From NCBI GenBank assembly GCA_000697665.1, contig KL197715.1, positions 1 to 64,000 of the forward strand: 64,000 nt of DNA. The letters run 5' to 3'. Of this stretch, positions 53,401 through 64,000 are shown one piece after another (position 1 is the stretch's first letter; the number at the start of each line of letters is the position of its first letter). A program made the translations under genes and the position numbers. The stretch is from Jaapia argillacea MUCL 33604. Its lineage: Eukaryota; Basidiomycota; Agaricomycetes; Jaapiales; Jaapiaceae. Under the pieces are notes generated by a model, which was not told the DNA's origin, made no database searches, and saw only the letters and a program-made list of their open reading frames with translations.

Positions 53401-53922
53401 AAAAGTTCTCGACCTCTTTACTGGTCTAAGGAAAGTCCGTGAAAACATTCCCCGCAAGGAAACGGTCACCACCGTGTTCAAGGAAAGGCGAGAACTGGTA
53501 TGTTTGACCCTAATCCCACACTTCCCTGCTTAGCTAAGTTTCTGAGATAGGTTTCTTGCGTCTGCATCACACTTTTTGCCTGCGAACATGCATTCCGCGC
53601 TCGTCAACCCATCCCTCAATTTCTACCATCAGCACGACACGCCTTGCAGGCTTTAACCACCCAAGTCGACGAGTCTATCCATCGCGCAAGAGATGAGGAT
53701 CATGAGGCCATGGGCCTATCTCTTGTATACGCTTATGCGGAGACCGAGGTTATGCATGACATGGTGACAACGATCGAGGAGCTCCTCGAGTCGACTCAAA
53801 AGTTATTTGGGACATCGGCGTGGTTGACGAATTTTGACCAAAGTCATTATAGTTCGGCGGCGAGTAGCGTACATGAAGACCACCAACATGGATGGTACAG
53901 TACTCTTCACCTAGATCCATGA
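50405..53922 (+). CDS. ArAE_2 / FUSC-like multi-pass membrane protein
   Basis: Resembles the fungal 'putative ER transporter, 6TM N-terminal plus DUF2421' family, related to fusaric-acid-resistance/aromatic-acid exporters. Hydrophobic segments occur early (ILSTFLCSTIIAIRPF, GGPVAFLVLTVKELVF, TVFNIVGALFGVGLSTLAKY, FLWISISAAVICLVSAMLLL). A large hydrophilic region follows (ALRLIHEGLLKRSIALNAAYARAAF), then a second membrane block (FKNALGVALLSIPAF, HGQWMIVSYVWVLETNTGAT, GLMIGAGIVAALVVNHFIFP) and a cytosolic C-terminus (LKLELEIRSCLHRLGVLITT). Two six-helix halves flank a soluble linker, as in the family. The start is uncertain (50405 or Met at 50435). Fifteen or so introns. Substrate unknown. Confidence 0.8.
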
Positions 53923-53968
53923 TAGTTCTCTATGTATGTACACAAAATTGCTTAGACTCGCTCTCTGT

Positions 53969-54015
53969 TCACGTCAATTGACGTGACAAGGAATACTTAG
54001 AGTGACGTGACGTGG
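53969..54015. promoter_or_regulatory. CRE-like palindrome and tandem half-sites
   Basis: An 18-bp perfect palindrome, TCACGTCAATTGACGTGA, at 53969-53986, followed by AGTGACGTGACGTGG at 54001-54015. That gives four TGACG/CGTCA half-sites in 47 bp, the recognition core of ATF/CREB-type bZIP proteins. Confidence 0.5.
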
Positions 54016-56600
54016 ACCGCGTTGTTGTTGTGTGTTTGGGCAGACGCGTCAAAAAGCCGTGGCGCGGTCAGTTTTGAAAAGCACCTGCTCCCGACGACGA
54101 CTAGCTTTCTCCTACATGCAGCTCATCCCTGCCTTTTCATCCATCTCACCAGACTGTCTCGCCAATCCTTCCCTTCCGATTACCCTTAGCGCTCCGGGTA
54201 CCATCGCTGGTGCTGACATTGCAATCCTCGCCGCACATCCTCTCTCTGCTTCCAGCCAAAATGATCCATTCCTAACCTGGAGTGACATCTAACCCTAAGT
54301 GCCTACAGGTTGCTGTGTGCTCAATTATCTTCTCGAGGCAGTTGCTTGTTGTGTTCGGCACACAATGGCGCGAGCGACGGCCATTCCATCGTCTCCCTGT
54401 CGTTTCCTTTCGCCCCAGGAGTCGTCCTGTTTGGCGAGGCCAAGATCTTGGTGGCATCGACGGAACCCTTCACATCCCTCATCTCGTTATCCTGCTCGCT
54501 ATGACCCTTGATACACACACCATTCATCGCATCTCCAGAAAGTATCTCCGTCAACCCAGTCGATGCTACTTCTGAGGAACACGCACAAATCTTCGTTTGT
54601 GTGGCCAAGGGATCTCTCTTCTTTGCTTCAATGCAGTGAAGAGGGATGGCTGCACCGGAAAGGCGTAAGATTCTATTCCTCGGGAATGCCATCGCAGGGT
54701 ACAAGGAATACTAGAGAAGCGTCGCGGTACTCTTTAGGTGTGCGCTGAAAGGGGAGCGAGTCACGTACAGATCGAATGTCGGTTCTTGTGATCGGTCACT
54801 GTTGGCTGGGTCTCGGACAGGCCTATACAGGCCATTTATCGCCCATCGTCCCTCCTGCCCTTTGATCTATCCTCGTCGCGGCTCATGGTTCGTGCGACTT
54901 GGATGTTCCTAGCCTTATCAGCCAGCACTGCTGCTCTTCGGAGTTACAAACGAGATTCACACACAGAGCGCCAGTAACCCGAGTCTTCGACTCAAATCTC
55001 CCGGGTGGCGCCCTCTCCTGTGGCCTCTGCCACAGTGCAAGGCGTCACTCATCCCGGCGACGTTTCAGCGGACTTCCGCTCGCCGTGAGCCATATGGGTC
55101 ATTCGCTGCTTTGCACTCTGTACGGCAGGGATACCTCGGATTGGCTCAAAAGCGTTGGTCAACGCAGCGAGATCTACGTAGGCTTCGCGGAGACGTGGAA
55201 AACGGAATTACGAGTTTGTCTTTGGGAATGCTCAGACGAATGGACGCACAGGAAATGATGGTGCGGAGAGCCGAGTTTCTTGGATGAGTTTGGGAAAAGG
55301 TGCTGCGCGGCGCTAATGTCAGGAGTATAACATGGATGAGGGAAGCTAGGCAGGTTGGCTTCAGTGTTGCGAATATCCACGATACTCATGGAAGGCCCCT
55401 AGTGCTGGTACATCTCAAGACATCGGGTCCGCCTTCGAAATCTTCTTCGCGTATCCATCTGCCCCCATCCCTTGACCTTCCCTTCCAGACAGGAAGGCAA
55501 GCTACGATCACCCACCGCCCGTTAATAGCTTGGTCCTCATTTGGTATCTTGACTACTCGACCGGCTGCCTGGTCACCTCATCTCATGCGCAAGCTTGGCG
55601 TCAGCGCCAGCCTGGAGTGGTTCCGCTACTCGTGCGCCGATCATCCCGCCCTTGTTAATCAGCTGGATGCCGTGAAGACCCGTATGGCATCTCTCACCAT
55701 TTGTTCATGCTCATCTTCATTCATTGCTCCGACCGGTTCGCTTCTTCACTCATCTTTTTGTGGACTCCGAGACGGACAAGTTCGATGACTTGCTCACTCG
55801 TCTATTCTTGGCTCCCTCGTCTTGGTCAGAGCGACAGTAAAGGACACTTTCAGCTCGCGCCTGATTCCTCCTTCGTTGTCTGAGCTTGCAATCCTATGGG
55901 TAGTCGAGTGTCTTACGGCATTCTATTGCAAGAACGAGCTCTGTGCTCGAACTCAGTTGCGTTGAACGTTCCTCTGGAGCGTTCTTGGAGCGTTTTCAGC
56001 AGACTGTTGTGTTCCCTGACTGTTTGTGGTCAACTAGGATGGACGCAGCCCTGAAGATGTCGAATGTTGATGAGGACAGTTTGTTCTCGGATGGTCTTAC
56101 ATCGATGAGGAACCGGTACGAGTCACGCACATGAAGATGGGTGTGGCAGATGTCGATTGAAGTATATAGCGAGCGGCTGTTGTTCGTCGATCTCGTATCG
56201 ATGAGATGGCGGGATACAACGGAGTGCTGACTCTAGATCCCCAGGTGACGACTTGCTTCCACGAATGATGTTGCCCTGAAGGGTCGTCGGGATGACAGTG
56301 GTTGTTGATATCAAGTGGTCAGAAACTCCTGTGTTGCATAAACCTGGAGGATTACGTTGGAGCAAGGACCAAGGGAACACTTGCGGGTTGTGTGTCTCTG
56401 AACGGGACCGGTGCCGTAGTGGGGGAGGCTTTACGCTTTGAGAGTGGAGGATATGCCGCCAAGGCAGTGGTTGATCTAGATGGTGTGGTCCGTCGACTTG
56501 GTTGTCACCTCTGGAGATAGATAAATGGTGGTGAGGATGTAAATCCCGTGATCCCCGTTGTCTCTCCCATAATTTTTTCCACACTACTCGCCTTCGCGGC
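54016..56600 (+). pseudogene. coding-like fragments, decayed or unmodelled gene(s)
   Basis: No single frame is long, yet pieces with protein-like composition appear on the plus strand. 54116-54292 reads from an ATG (MQLIPAFSSISPDCLANPSL to SDI). About 54310-54651 is one frame (GVVLFGEAKILVASTEPFTS, then SISVNPVDATSEEHAQIFVCVA) with one internal TGA. A helix-rich piece near 55130-55287 (LGLAQKRWSTQRDLRRLRGD, ITSLSLGMLRRMDAQEM) can be joined upstream by a GTGAGC/CGGCAG intron. Others are 55300-55788, near 55755-55840 (HLFVDSETDKFDDLLTRLFL) and near 55837-55965 (SELAILWVVECLTAFYCKNE). I could not build a continuous model and recognise no family. A minus-strand frame at 54321-54704 competes, so strand is not certain. 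Confidence 0.3.
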
Positions 56601-57163
56601 GTTATCTCCCAGCCAGTTATGGTCTGACTATGTCTGGTGGTCCTATTCTCCGTTTATCCTCACTAATTCTTTCTGTTCCCCACGCCATCTAGATGTCTTG
56701 TCGCTGGTAATTCTCGTGCAACCCGTACCCACCTTTCACCTTTCATTAAACTCATGTATCTCAGGTCCAGAATGCGCTTATTTATGCTCTTGGAGATGGG
56801 CATAATCGTGATAGACCAGGTCACGGCCGGGATATCTTATATACTGGTCAGAGCATAAATTTAATGCCTTCATCCTGTGTTTGTTTCACGATACTTCTAG
56901 ATTATGTACCCCGATGATAATCATATGCTCAGACTGATTGGATTGCATGAATCGTGCACGGAACTGAACGTGATGAGGAATCTTATTACTTGGATGAATC
57001 CGGTCTCACTGACGGCATTCGCAGTTATTTTGGAACGTCGCTCGGAGAGCCGTGGCGCTCCCTGACACTGAAAAAATGGGTTTTCGTTCACGTTCTGGTT
57101 TACCCTTCCCCATATTAACCAGAGCTGCACGTTAACGCTATTCATCGGCCCCAGAACTGAATC
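56601..57163. other. intergenic region upstream of the PNPOx-like gene
   Basis: No supportable gene. It should hold the promoter of the gene at 57164. The last 100 bp contain CACGTTAACG-type AT/GC mixed sequence without a clear TATA box. Confidence 0.4.
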
Positions 57164-58097
57164 ATGGTCAAATATTTTGACACTATTACACCACAGCTCT
57201 TACCATGGATTGAAAAGCAACAGATGTTCTGGGTGGCTACGGCACCGCTCAGCGGCGATGGGCACGTCAATGTCTCACCCAAGGGTGTTGAGGGAACATT
57301 CCATGTTGTGGATGGTAATCGAGTTTGGTACGAGGATTTGACTGGCAGCGGTACGTCAATGCGCAGACAATGATCTCACAAACAACAGCCCATTCGTGTT
57401 CGTACAGGAAACGAGACGATCTCCCACCTGCGAGAAAACGGCAGGGTCACGATCATGTTCACGGCGTTTGAGGGTGCTCCGAGAATCTGTCGCTTATTTG
57501 GGAGAGGTCTGTCAAATTCCTCCAGGAGGCGTCACAGGCTAATGTTGACATCTGTACAAAGGCACCGTACATGAATTCGACACCCCCGAATATAATGCTC
57601 TGATCCCCCCTGAATCTCGCAAACCCAGTTCCAGAGCGGCCATAGTGATTGATGTTCACAAAGTGGGGACAGTGAGTAATACCATATTCGACAATAGCTG
57701 GTTTTGCTCATAAGCATTTCTGGAGAGCTGTGGCTACGCTGTCCCCTACTATCAATTCTTATCTCACCGCAACATCCTGCAGCACAGCTTCTCCCGGCCA
57801 GAGGCGCTGGATTGTAATTCACCTTTCCCTCATCACGCCGACAAGGGTCTCAAAGCATACTGGGAGAAGTATAACCTATCAAGCTTGGATGGTTTGCCAG
57901 GTTTACTCACAGCTACGCACTCGACGGCTGCTCCTGCCAGCGATGACAGCTGGAGAGCATCCCGAGTGACTGTACCTGGAACTCGGAGCGCAAATACTCT
58001 TAAGTCGAAGAGGGACGATATCAGACTGCTGGCCGCGTTTTCCACAGGATTTCTCGTTGCCGCCGTCTGCTTCAAGCTGTCCAGCACGTCATCTTGA
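57164..58097 (+). CDS. PNPOx-like split-barrel flavin protein with C-terminal hydrophobic tail
   Basis: Member of the pyridoxamine-5'-phosphate-oxidase-like split-barrel fold, likely binding FMN or a related flavin. The start MVKYFDTITPQLLPWIEKQQM is family-typical. Next come FWVATAPLSGDGHVNVSPKG, WYEDLTGSGNETISHLRENG, VTIMFTAFEGAPRICRLFGRG and AAIVIDVHKVGTSCGYAVPYY, all blocks of this group. About 90 residues follow with no match I know, ending in a hydrophobic segment, DIRLLAAFSTGFLVAAVCFK, which may anchor the protein to a membrane. Three or so introns. Physiological substrate unknown; similarity does not show it makes PLP. Confidence 0.88.
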
Positions 58098-58257
58098 CGA
58101 TGTTGAGATAGAATAGGTAGGAGTCCCTGGTGTTTCAGGGTCCCATGAATGCTGAAGGATATGTTGTAGACTGAGCACTTGGAGATTATGAAGACGGTGT
58201 GGAACTGAATACAGCTCTCCTCGCCGACAAGCGCGCAGCGGATACAATTTGTAATCC

Positions 58258-58840
58258 TTAAAAATCCAGATAGCTTTCCCCTTCCTCCGCCTTCTCGAGC
58301 CCTGTGACTTGCGAATCCTTGCCGTCTCCTAGAGTAGCAGGCTTCTCTGGGCTAGCCGGCGTGAACATGATTGTAACAGGACACCCAGCCAGTAAGGTGA
58401 ATTTCATTGGTCCGTTTCCAGAATCGATTGTCATTTGGCGAGTTAGTGGATGTCCGGGGAGCGTTGTTGAGGATACGGCGTTGGGCTGGATGTCTGATGC
58501 AAGTTGGCCACGGCAAGAAGTGGCGATAATGTAGGCGGAGTATGCAATTGCGACGAGCAGCAGGGTAGCAAGAAAGCATCCTGCGGCGATCAGAGCTTCA
58601 TAAAAGTGAATTAAGATGCGGTCTAAGTTACCAAGGTATTCGAGACACCAACCTAGTGGGGGATTGCTCATGTTGATGAGAAGGGCGTTGAGTGCCAGGT
58701 AGGAAAAGGAGAATGATTAGAGCGAACTGACCCGTGAAGGGAGAAGCTCAGGGAGCTGACAATGGTCTGCATGGTTTATAGCTACCTAGCGGCTGACGTT
58801 CTGATGTGGACGGAGGCAGAAGCTGCGTTGTAGGACGCAT
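58258..58840 (-). CDS. small single-pass membrane protein, hypothetical
   Basis: Two-exon model: 58840-58786 (MRPTTQLLPPSTSERQPL) joined to 58652-58258 across a 133-nt GTAGCT/CACTAG intron, giving 149 residues. It has a short basic leader, a transmembrane helix (LIAAGCFLATLLLVAIAYSA), then a hydrophilic part with KFTLLAGCPVTIMFTP and an acidic end, EKAEEGESYLDF. The uninterrupted frame starting at 58671 (MSNPPLGWCLEYLG) is the alternative. No family recognised. It lies between the PNPOx-like and PEBP genes. Confidence 0.5.
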
Positions 58841-59069
58841 TGCAGCTTTTGGACCACCACCTTTCCTAGTAGCACTCAAAGGTGTCCAATCTTCTGGGTC
58901 ACGACGTGAATAAAGAAGAACAATATGCTTATTTCTCGTACCAAATACTTTTAACTGGACAAAAGTGCCTACGAGAGTCTGGATGGATAAATGGGACAAA
59001 CAAACATCGTCAAAGTTCACAGAAATGCAAACCAATCAAGTCAGTCCAGGTTGCACTGAATCTCTTCAA

Positions 59070-60139
59070 TCACAATACAATCATGCCTAAGATCGGCGCC
59101 AAAACCAATGCAAAACCAGCTTCAAACTTCGATGCGCTGCTCTTCGCAGTGGAGGAACTGGCGCCAGTGGAGGTGGTTTTGGTCGAACCAGAGCTGGAGC
59201 CGCCGGAGGAAACAGGGGCAAGAGTAGAAGTGATGACAGCCGATGTAGGAGAGGGGGTGAAGGAAGCGGTGCCCACTTCGACTGTGAAGTAGTTTGCCTG
59301 CGGAATGGATTAGAATGGAACCAAGAGGGAGTAAGAAGAAGCTCACAGCAGCCAAAGGTCCAAGGCCGGAAGCCTAGAAAAAAAAGAGGTCTATTAGAGG
59401 GCGAACACGCAAATCAATCCCAGGACGCGTACAGAAACATAGTCAGTGAGGTTGAATAGACCGACTCCTGTGGTGGTGCCAGCTGGCGATTTGAAGGTGG
59501 CAGGTTGATTCCAGAGCATGATAACATAACTATAGGTGATGAGCCAGCTTCCACGAGCGAAATCGGCGGATTAGCTACCGATGAGGGCCGCTGCCACTGG
59601 CAGGAGCTGGTCCTGCGTAATCTGTTATGGCTGTGCCATTGGTGGTCGTAACGTTCAAGGGATTGCCTGAATGTTGACATCAGAAGTCGGAACAGGAAGC
59701 AATGAAGAAATAAACTACCAGAGAGGGTTACATCATTCACGAGCCAGTGCCTGGTTTGACCGGCGGTCTCATCGGTGCCCACAGGGCCAGCATCAGCCAT
59801 GATGATAGTGTAGTTGCCGTTCAAGGAAACTGATGCGTTAGCTGGTGTATACACCACAGTGGGGGTTGGTTGAACATCTGGAGGAATGTGTAAGTGAAGG
59901 AACCGTCCAACTCGAGCGGCTAACGTACTGGCTTGGGTCAGAGGTTGACCTGGGCTAATCGCGCCAACGCCATTGAATGTAACATTGAGAGTCCCAGTGG
60001 GGTTGAAAGTGGGTAAGAGAGAAGGTACAATTCCAGACTGCTTGAAATGGGCCTCAATCGCTTCAATTTGAAGTTGCTCGTTGCTCTGAGCAAACGCAAA
60101 AGAAAAGAACGCAAGAGCGACGAGGGGAAGAGCAATCAT
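59070..60139 (-). CDS. secreted GPI-anchored PEBP-family protein
   Basis: Phosphatidylethanolamine-binding-protein fold exported to the cell surface. Signal peptide MIALPLVALAFFSFAFAQ, then an N-terminal segment (LQIEAIEAHFKQSGIVPSLL) and the PEBP core with VVYTPANASVSLNGNYTIIM, DAGPVGTDETAGQTRHWLVN (the usual DPDAP/HW ligand-site region in modified form) and, after splicing, RYVIMLWNQPATF and GLFNLTDYV. The C-terminus is a Ser/Thr/Gly-rich stalk (SSGGSSSGSTKTTSTGASSS) and a hydrophobic end, FALVLAPILGMIVL, the pattern of GPI attachment. About five introns. Related to the carboxypeptidase-inhibitor TFS1 by fold only. Confidence 0.85.
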
Positions 60140-60441
60140 GATTTAGATATGCTGAGGGTGCCGAGTTGAACAAGGAAGAGAACGTGGGGGCACCGTATTT
60201 CGAGAGTGAGAGGGAATGAAGAACCAACAGTTGGCGGACGTATATGGAGTACTTATACAAACTTCAACTTGACGCCTCGTTGAGGCTAGACCGGATGGAG
60301 CGCAAACAGCCACTTTGCGGCCACATAACACTGGTTGTATACAGCCGATGTAAAGAATGATAGAATAAAATATAGGTAGATGCAAGGTCCCAATGATAAG
60401 AATACAGATGGTGGTATAAGTAAGTCTGCAAACATGGCATG
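60140..60441. promoter_or_regulatory. promoter of the PEBP gene / 3' flank of formin
   Basis: 302 bp upstream of the PEBP start and downstream of the formin stop, both on the minus strand. No coding sequence seen. Confidence 0.4.
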
Positions 60442-63400
60442 TCATGGTGGGGTATCATCAACAGCCGTTTCGGCGACCAAAGCAGCTTCTGGAACACTCT
60501 CCTCAGGATTCTCCAACGACGAGCTCTCCCCGTCTTCATGCATCTCCGATACATTACGCAGCCGAGGGCTGCCCACGTCCTCACCAAGACCACTTGAAAT
60601 ACTGTTGGTTCCTGTTCTCCGTCTTGACCGTCTTGGTGCGGCAGTTGTCGGTGAAGCGGGAAGCGTGAGTGTGTCGAATCCATCGGATTGCAATCTCATC
60701 AACATATCCCTTGCAATGTCAACCGTGTCGGAACCACTCCCACCCAACAAGGCAGTGCCCTCGAGGGACAGATTCAAAGCCACAGGTAGTGGCTGGGCAT
60801 TATTGGAAGGTCTTCCTCTCCGTGCGCGGCGTCCAATGTTGTCACCCTTGCGAAGCTTTTCTAACAAGGTATCGAGGACAGCCGTATCTTCGTCTTCGTG
60901 CGCTGATGCGGCTTCCGCTGCCTTCTGCCGATTGAGACGAGCTTCCTCTGCATGAAGTCTACGTTTCTGCAGAGCCAATTTTTCCTCAGCCAAGGTTTGG
61001 TTGTCCATCTTGCATTTCTGTGGGAAGAAGGTTGAGAGGGAATCAACTCGTGATCACGGAACGGCTTACTTTGTACGAAGTGACGAACGTCTTGAAGACT
61101 CCATAGAATTCTGCAGACGACATACTTTTCTCATCTTCGCCGTAATATCTGACGACTTCCGTAAACGTTGAATCGGCCGCATTGACGTCGTCGACTATAT
61201 CCTGCAACTGGCCCTTGGCCTTGCCGACGAAGCCGAACATTTGCTTGGCGTATCGGTCGATTTCCACGTCCACAAAATTATCGTGGAGCTCCTGATTTAT
61301 TCGCTTGAGACCTTCTCGGAGTTCCGAAAGATCCTTGCGAACGTCCTGCAGGTTGACTGTAATGCGACGTTTAAGGAAACGCAATAAGGCTCCATCCAGA
61401 AATGACAAACCTCGATATGCCTCCGCTGGCTTGGAAAGCTCCTCCAAAAACGCTTCCATCTCGGGGAAATGTCTTGCAACCGTCCGCTCGAGGAAATGAA
61501 GGAGAGTGGTATTGTTCACAGATTTCGTGTCAACAAGCTAGGCGGGAAAATGTCACCATCAAGTGAGGAGTGGGATGAGAGAGAGTTACCTTGTTGATAC
61601 TGCTTACTCGGAACCCGAACGCACCACCCTTGATTCCAGTGCCGTTCATATAATTTCCGATAAGAAGGATGAGCTGGGGTTACTCGGTTAGTCAACCATC
61701 TTGAAGGCGAGCAGTCTTGCTTACACTCAACAGCTCCTTAAAATGCTTCGCATGCAGCAGAGCCTGACCAGCCTCACTCAATTTCCTGGCACCCTGTAGA
61801 CTCAGTCAGTCAGTGGCAAATACGAGAAGGATCAGATTGCGACATACATCATCCAGCAATGTCCATTGCTCTTCAAATTTAACCTTATACAACATACCCT
61901 CGATGCGAGGCGCTAATCGATGGATTTGGATCATCTGAACCATTAGACGATCGGAAGGATGGAGCCCAGCAAGCTCCTCCGCAGGTGCATTTCGGTAAAC
62001 GTTGAGTTTCCCAACCTGTGGCGTATGTAAGTAACGCAGTAACAGCAGGGGCTTTGAATACGAACCTGCTCTGGTGTGGGTAGAATAGGTTTGAGTTCAC
62101 CCAAGAATGTCTCCGTACAAAGGTCCTGATCAAATTGTTGGATCTTGCGAGCGATCTCCTCGGGCTCAAGTTTCTTGACACGCTGAATCACGATTTCTGA
62201 TGATGGCGTCAGGGGATATGTTCAGTCAACAAGACGACGCCAACACGAACCAACTCGCTTCTTGGTCTGGGGATCGAGGACACTCTTGAGTTCAGCTCGT
62301 TTCTGGCGGGCTGAAATATGTAACGTTGAGCCGACCGTTCATGATGATCACGAAAGGAGATGAAGGGCGTACCCATAAGATTGATCACGAGTTGCTTGGC
62401 TTTAAAGTCCTCTTCCATCTCCATCCAGACACCGTCGAGCTGAAGTTTCGCGACCCATTCCTTCTCCTTGTCATCAGTGTCGTCGCTGAATACTGTGTGA
62501 GTAACCTGCTGCTGAGGAAGCTTGTCCCACTGCAGTTGCTTCATCTTTGTACTCGGGGTTATGGGAAGATCTTTCCGTGCAGATAGTAGTCCGTTGAGGT
62601 TGGCGCCAAGTAACACTGATGCGCGTGCTGAACCAGGGGTCGAGGATGGTGTAGAAGCCAAGCCTCTCGACGGTGGGGGAGGCGGTGGAGGCGGTGGCGT
62701 TCCAAACCCACCAAAAGCTGGAAGGGTGGACTTGAAACCGGGAGGGGGCGGTGGCGGTGGTGGTGGGGGAGGGGGAGGTCCACCGGGGCCACCATCGGGA
62801 GGCGGCGGTGGAGGGGGAATGACTGACGTACCAAACCTACCCGGTGGTGGTGGTGGTGGTGGCGGCGGCGGCGGAGGTGGAGGTGGAGGAGGCGGTGGTG
62901 GCGGAGGAGGCGGAGGTGGGGCAGAGGGCGCATCTGTAGCGACCTCTGGCTCCTCGGGTAGCGGCGTCAGAGTTGGTGAATCATGTGGGCTTGTTTCGGC
63001 GGAAGGAGCCCGTCCCCGAGAAGCGAGCTGCTTCTTGAGCTGTTCAGTGAAGGAACCTGGAGCCGTTGAAATACTTGAGCCGTCAATCGAGCTGACAGAG
63101 GTAGGTTGAGTTTCTTCAGTGAGGGCAGTATAACCGCTGCGAGATGATTGTCGGCCATAATCGCTCTCTCCATCATGGTCATCTCCGGCGCTGTGTTCGC
63201 TATGTTCAGCGAGGTCATCCAGCGGAGGGGATAGCATATTGCTGGGCTTAGGAAGACCTCCCAATGGTGGCCGTCGGGGTCCATGACGAGGTGAGCCTCT
63301 AACGCTGCGTGGACTGGAAGCTGGTCCGTCTCGGGAAGAATACTGGGTGGAGATTAATCAGTGGGGTGACAATTGAGGCAATGGAACCTCTCACAATCTT

Positions 63401-64000
63401 AACGCCAGCGGCTAGTTGCTGCTGGATCTGCTCCTGGACAACTTCCGGGTCCGCATCCATGAACTGTGACGATCGCCCATTCTGCTCTGATAACCTGGAT
63501 GACTTGCCCACTTTCGAACGCTGTCGACTGGATGACACCTTCCGCTTGCTTGCCGAACGACCCGGAGTAGAATCGAGTTCATCTGAGTCGGAATCGCTGT
63601 AGTCTTCCCCATCTTGACCTTCAGCCATTCTCAACTTCTTTCTTCGGTCCCTGCCCTCCAAGATCCCGATAGTCTTGGTGCGCTCAAGATGTTTCTCGAG
63701 GTTATCTATCAGTGTCCTCCTATCCATTCCACCACTGTTGTCCAGGATCTTGTCGACACCTTTGCCAACTTCACGCAGCATTCGGAAAAGCTCCATGATC
63801 TGAGCCTCCAACTGGGCAATCGTCTCCTCATATTCCGCCTTCTGGCTTGCCAACTGATCTTGAAGCCTAGATGTCGTCTCCCGAGAGACATTCAATTTTT
63901 CCTCCAGATGAGTGACCTTTGCCTTCAATTGTGAAACCAAACCCTCCTGGCTCTGAGAAAGCTCCGCTTCAAGTGCTTCTTTCTCCAGTTTCAGGCGCAA
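60442..64000 (-). CDS. formin (Bni1/SepA type), 5' end beyond the window
   Basis: Actin nucleator for cables and cytokinetic rings. Visible, from the window edge: a coiled coil (LEKEALEAELSQSQEGLVSQ), an acidic/basic linker (DYSDSDSDELD), a disordered Ser/Pro segment, and the FH1 domain at about 62650-62930 with several polyproline runs, the longest more than 20 prolines. The FH2 domain follows: KMKQLQWDKLPQQQV, FKAKQLVINLMARQKR, VIQRVKKLEPEEIARKI, LLIGNYMNGTGIKGGAFGFR and TLLHFLERTVARHFPEM. The tail after FH2 holds a DAD-like basic cluster (IGRRARRGRPS, RRSRRRTG) and ends VAETAVDDTPP. The GTPase-binding and FH3 parts lie outside the window. Eight or more introns seen. Confidence 0.95.
62650..62935 (-). 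repeat. FH1 polyproline-coding low-complexity tract
   Basis: CCN-repeat tract read as polyproline on the minus strand and as GGN repeats on the plus strand. The mix of GGT, GGA, GGC and GGG codons shows it is not a pure microsatellite, though slippage is likely to make its length vary. Confidence 0.8.

Noticed and set aside
56123-56584. 153-residue minus-strand frame
   Set aside because: His/Pro-rich shadow composition, competing plus-strand frame of similar quality, no family; left unassigned.
62522-63109. 195-residue polyglycine open frame on the plus strand
   Set aside because: It is the reverse complement of the formin FH1 polyproline tract; no independent coding signal.

Overview
The window is nuclear DNA of a filamentous basidiomycete, most likely an agaricomycete. 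Three observations point there: genes are packed 80 to 500 bp apart on both strands; almost every gene is broken by many short GT-AG introns (the ones I placed run mostly from 45 to 65 nt); and the protein set is fungal (PEX6, CEF1, Mic19, Mis14, Zn2Cys6 regulator, class V myosin, formin, ArAE_2-type transporter). I cannot name the species from the sequence. There are no operons, rRNAs or CRISPR arrays, and I saw no tRNA.

Layout: 1-500 the tail of an unidentified gene; 829-3179 PhoD-type phosphatase (+); 3386-7441 PEX6 (-); 7623-8482 GAR1 (+); 8569-9415 Mis14/Nsl1-type kinetochore protein (-); 9508-10523 YJU2 splicing factor (-); 10579-13326 a DNA transposon with terminal inverted repeats and an intron-bearing IS630/Tc1-type transposase; 13412-16295 DHX35-type DEAH helicase (+); 16529-17221 MIC19 (+); 17437-18480 a single-pass membrane protein (-); 18903-21883 CEF1/CDC5 (-); 23429-26493 Zn2Cys6 regulator (+); 26860-28276 Nup37 (-); 28379-28645 a small membrane ORF, followed after 2 nt by UMP/CMP kinase at 28648-29692 (+); 29980-31077 lipid-kinase-like protein without introns (-); 31211-32764 Nit2 omega-amidase (+); 33035-34507 class I Hsp40 (+); 34804-35421 UPF0538 protein (-); 35930-39104 GH3 beta-glucosidase (+); 39366-42210 COG4 (+); 42309-43274 Vps2/CHMP2 (-); 43359-44346 CUZ1/ZFAND1-like (+); 44512-50199 class V myosin (-); 50405-53922 ArAE_2/FUSC-like membrane protein (+); 53923-57163 a gene-poor gap with a CRE-like palindrome cluster and scattered coding-like pieces; 57164-58097 PNPOx-like protein (+); 58258-58840 small membrane protein (-); 59070-60139 secreted GPI-type PEBP (-); 60442-64000 formin, cut by the window end (-).

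Together this is mostly conserved housekeeping sequence. Three spliceosome genes (YJU2, DHX35, CEF1) lie within about 12 kb, and secretion/polarity genes (COG4, Vps2, myosin V, formin) fill the second half. The strongest unusual signals are: the transposon, which sits exactly in the short bidirectional promoter shared by YJU2 and DHX35 and leaves both reading frames whole; the 2-nt spacing between a small membrane-protein ORF and the UMP kinase start codon, which looks like a bicistronic message; and the CRE-palindrome gap at 53.9-57.2 kb.
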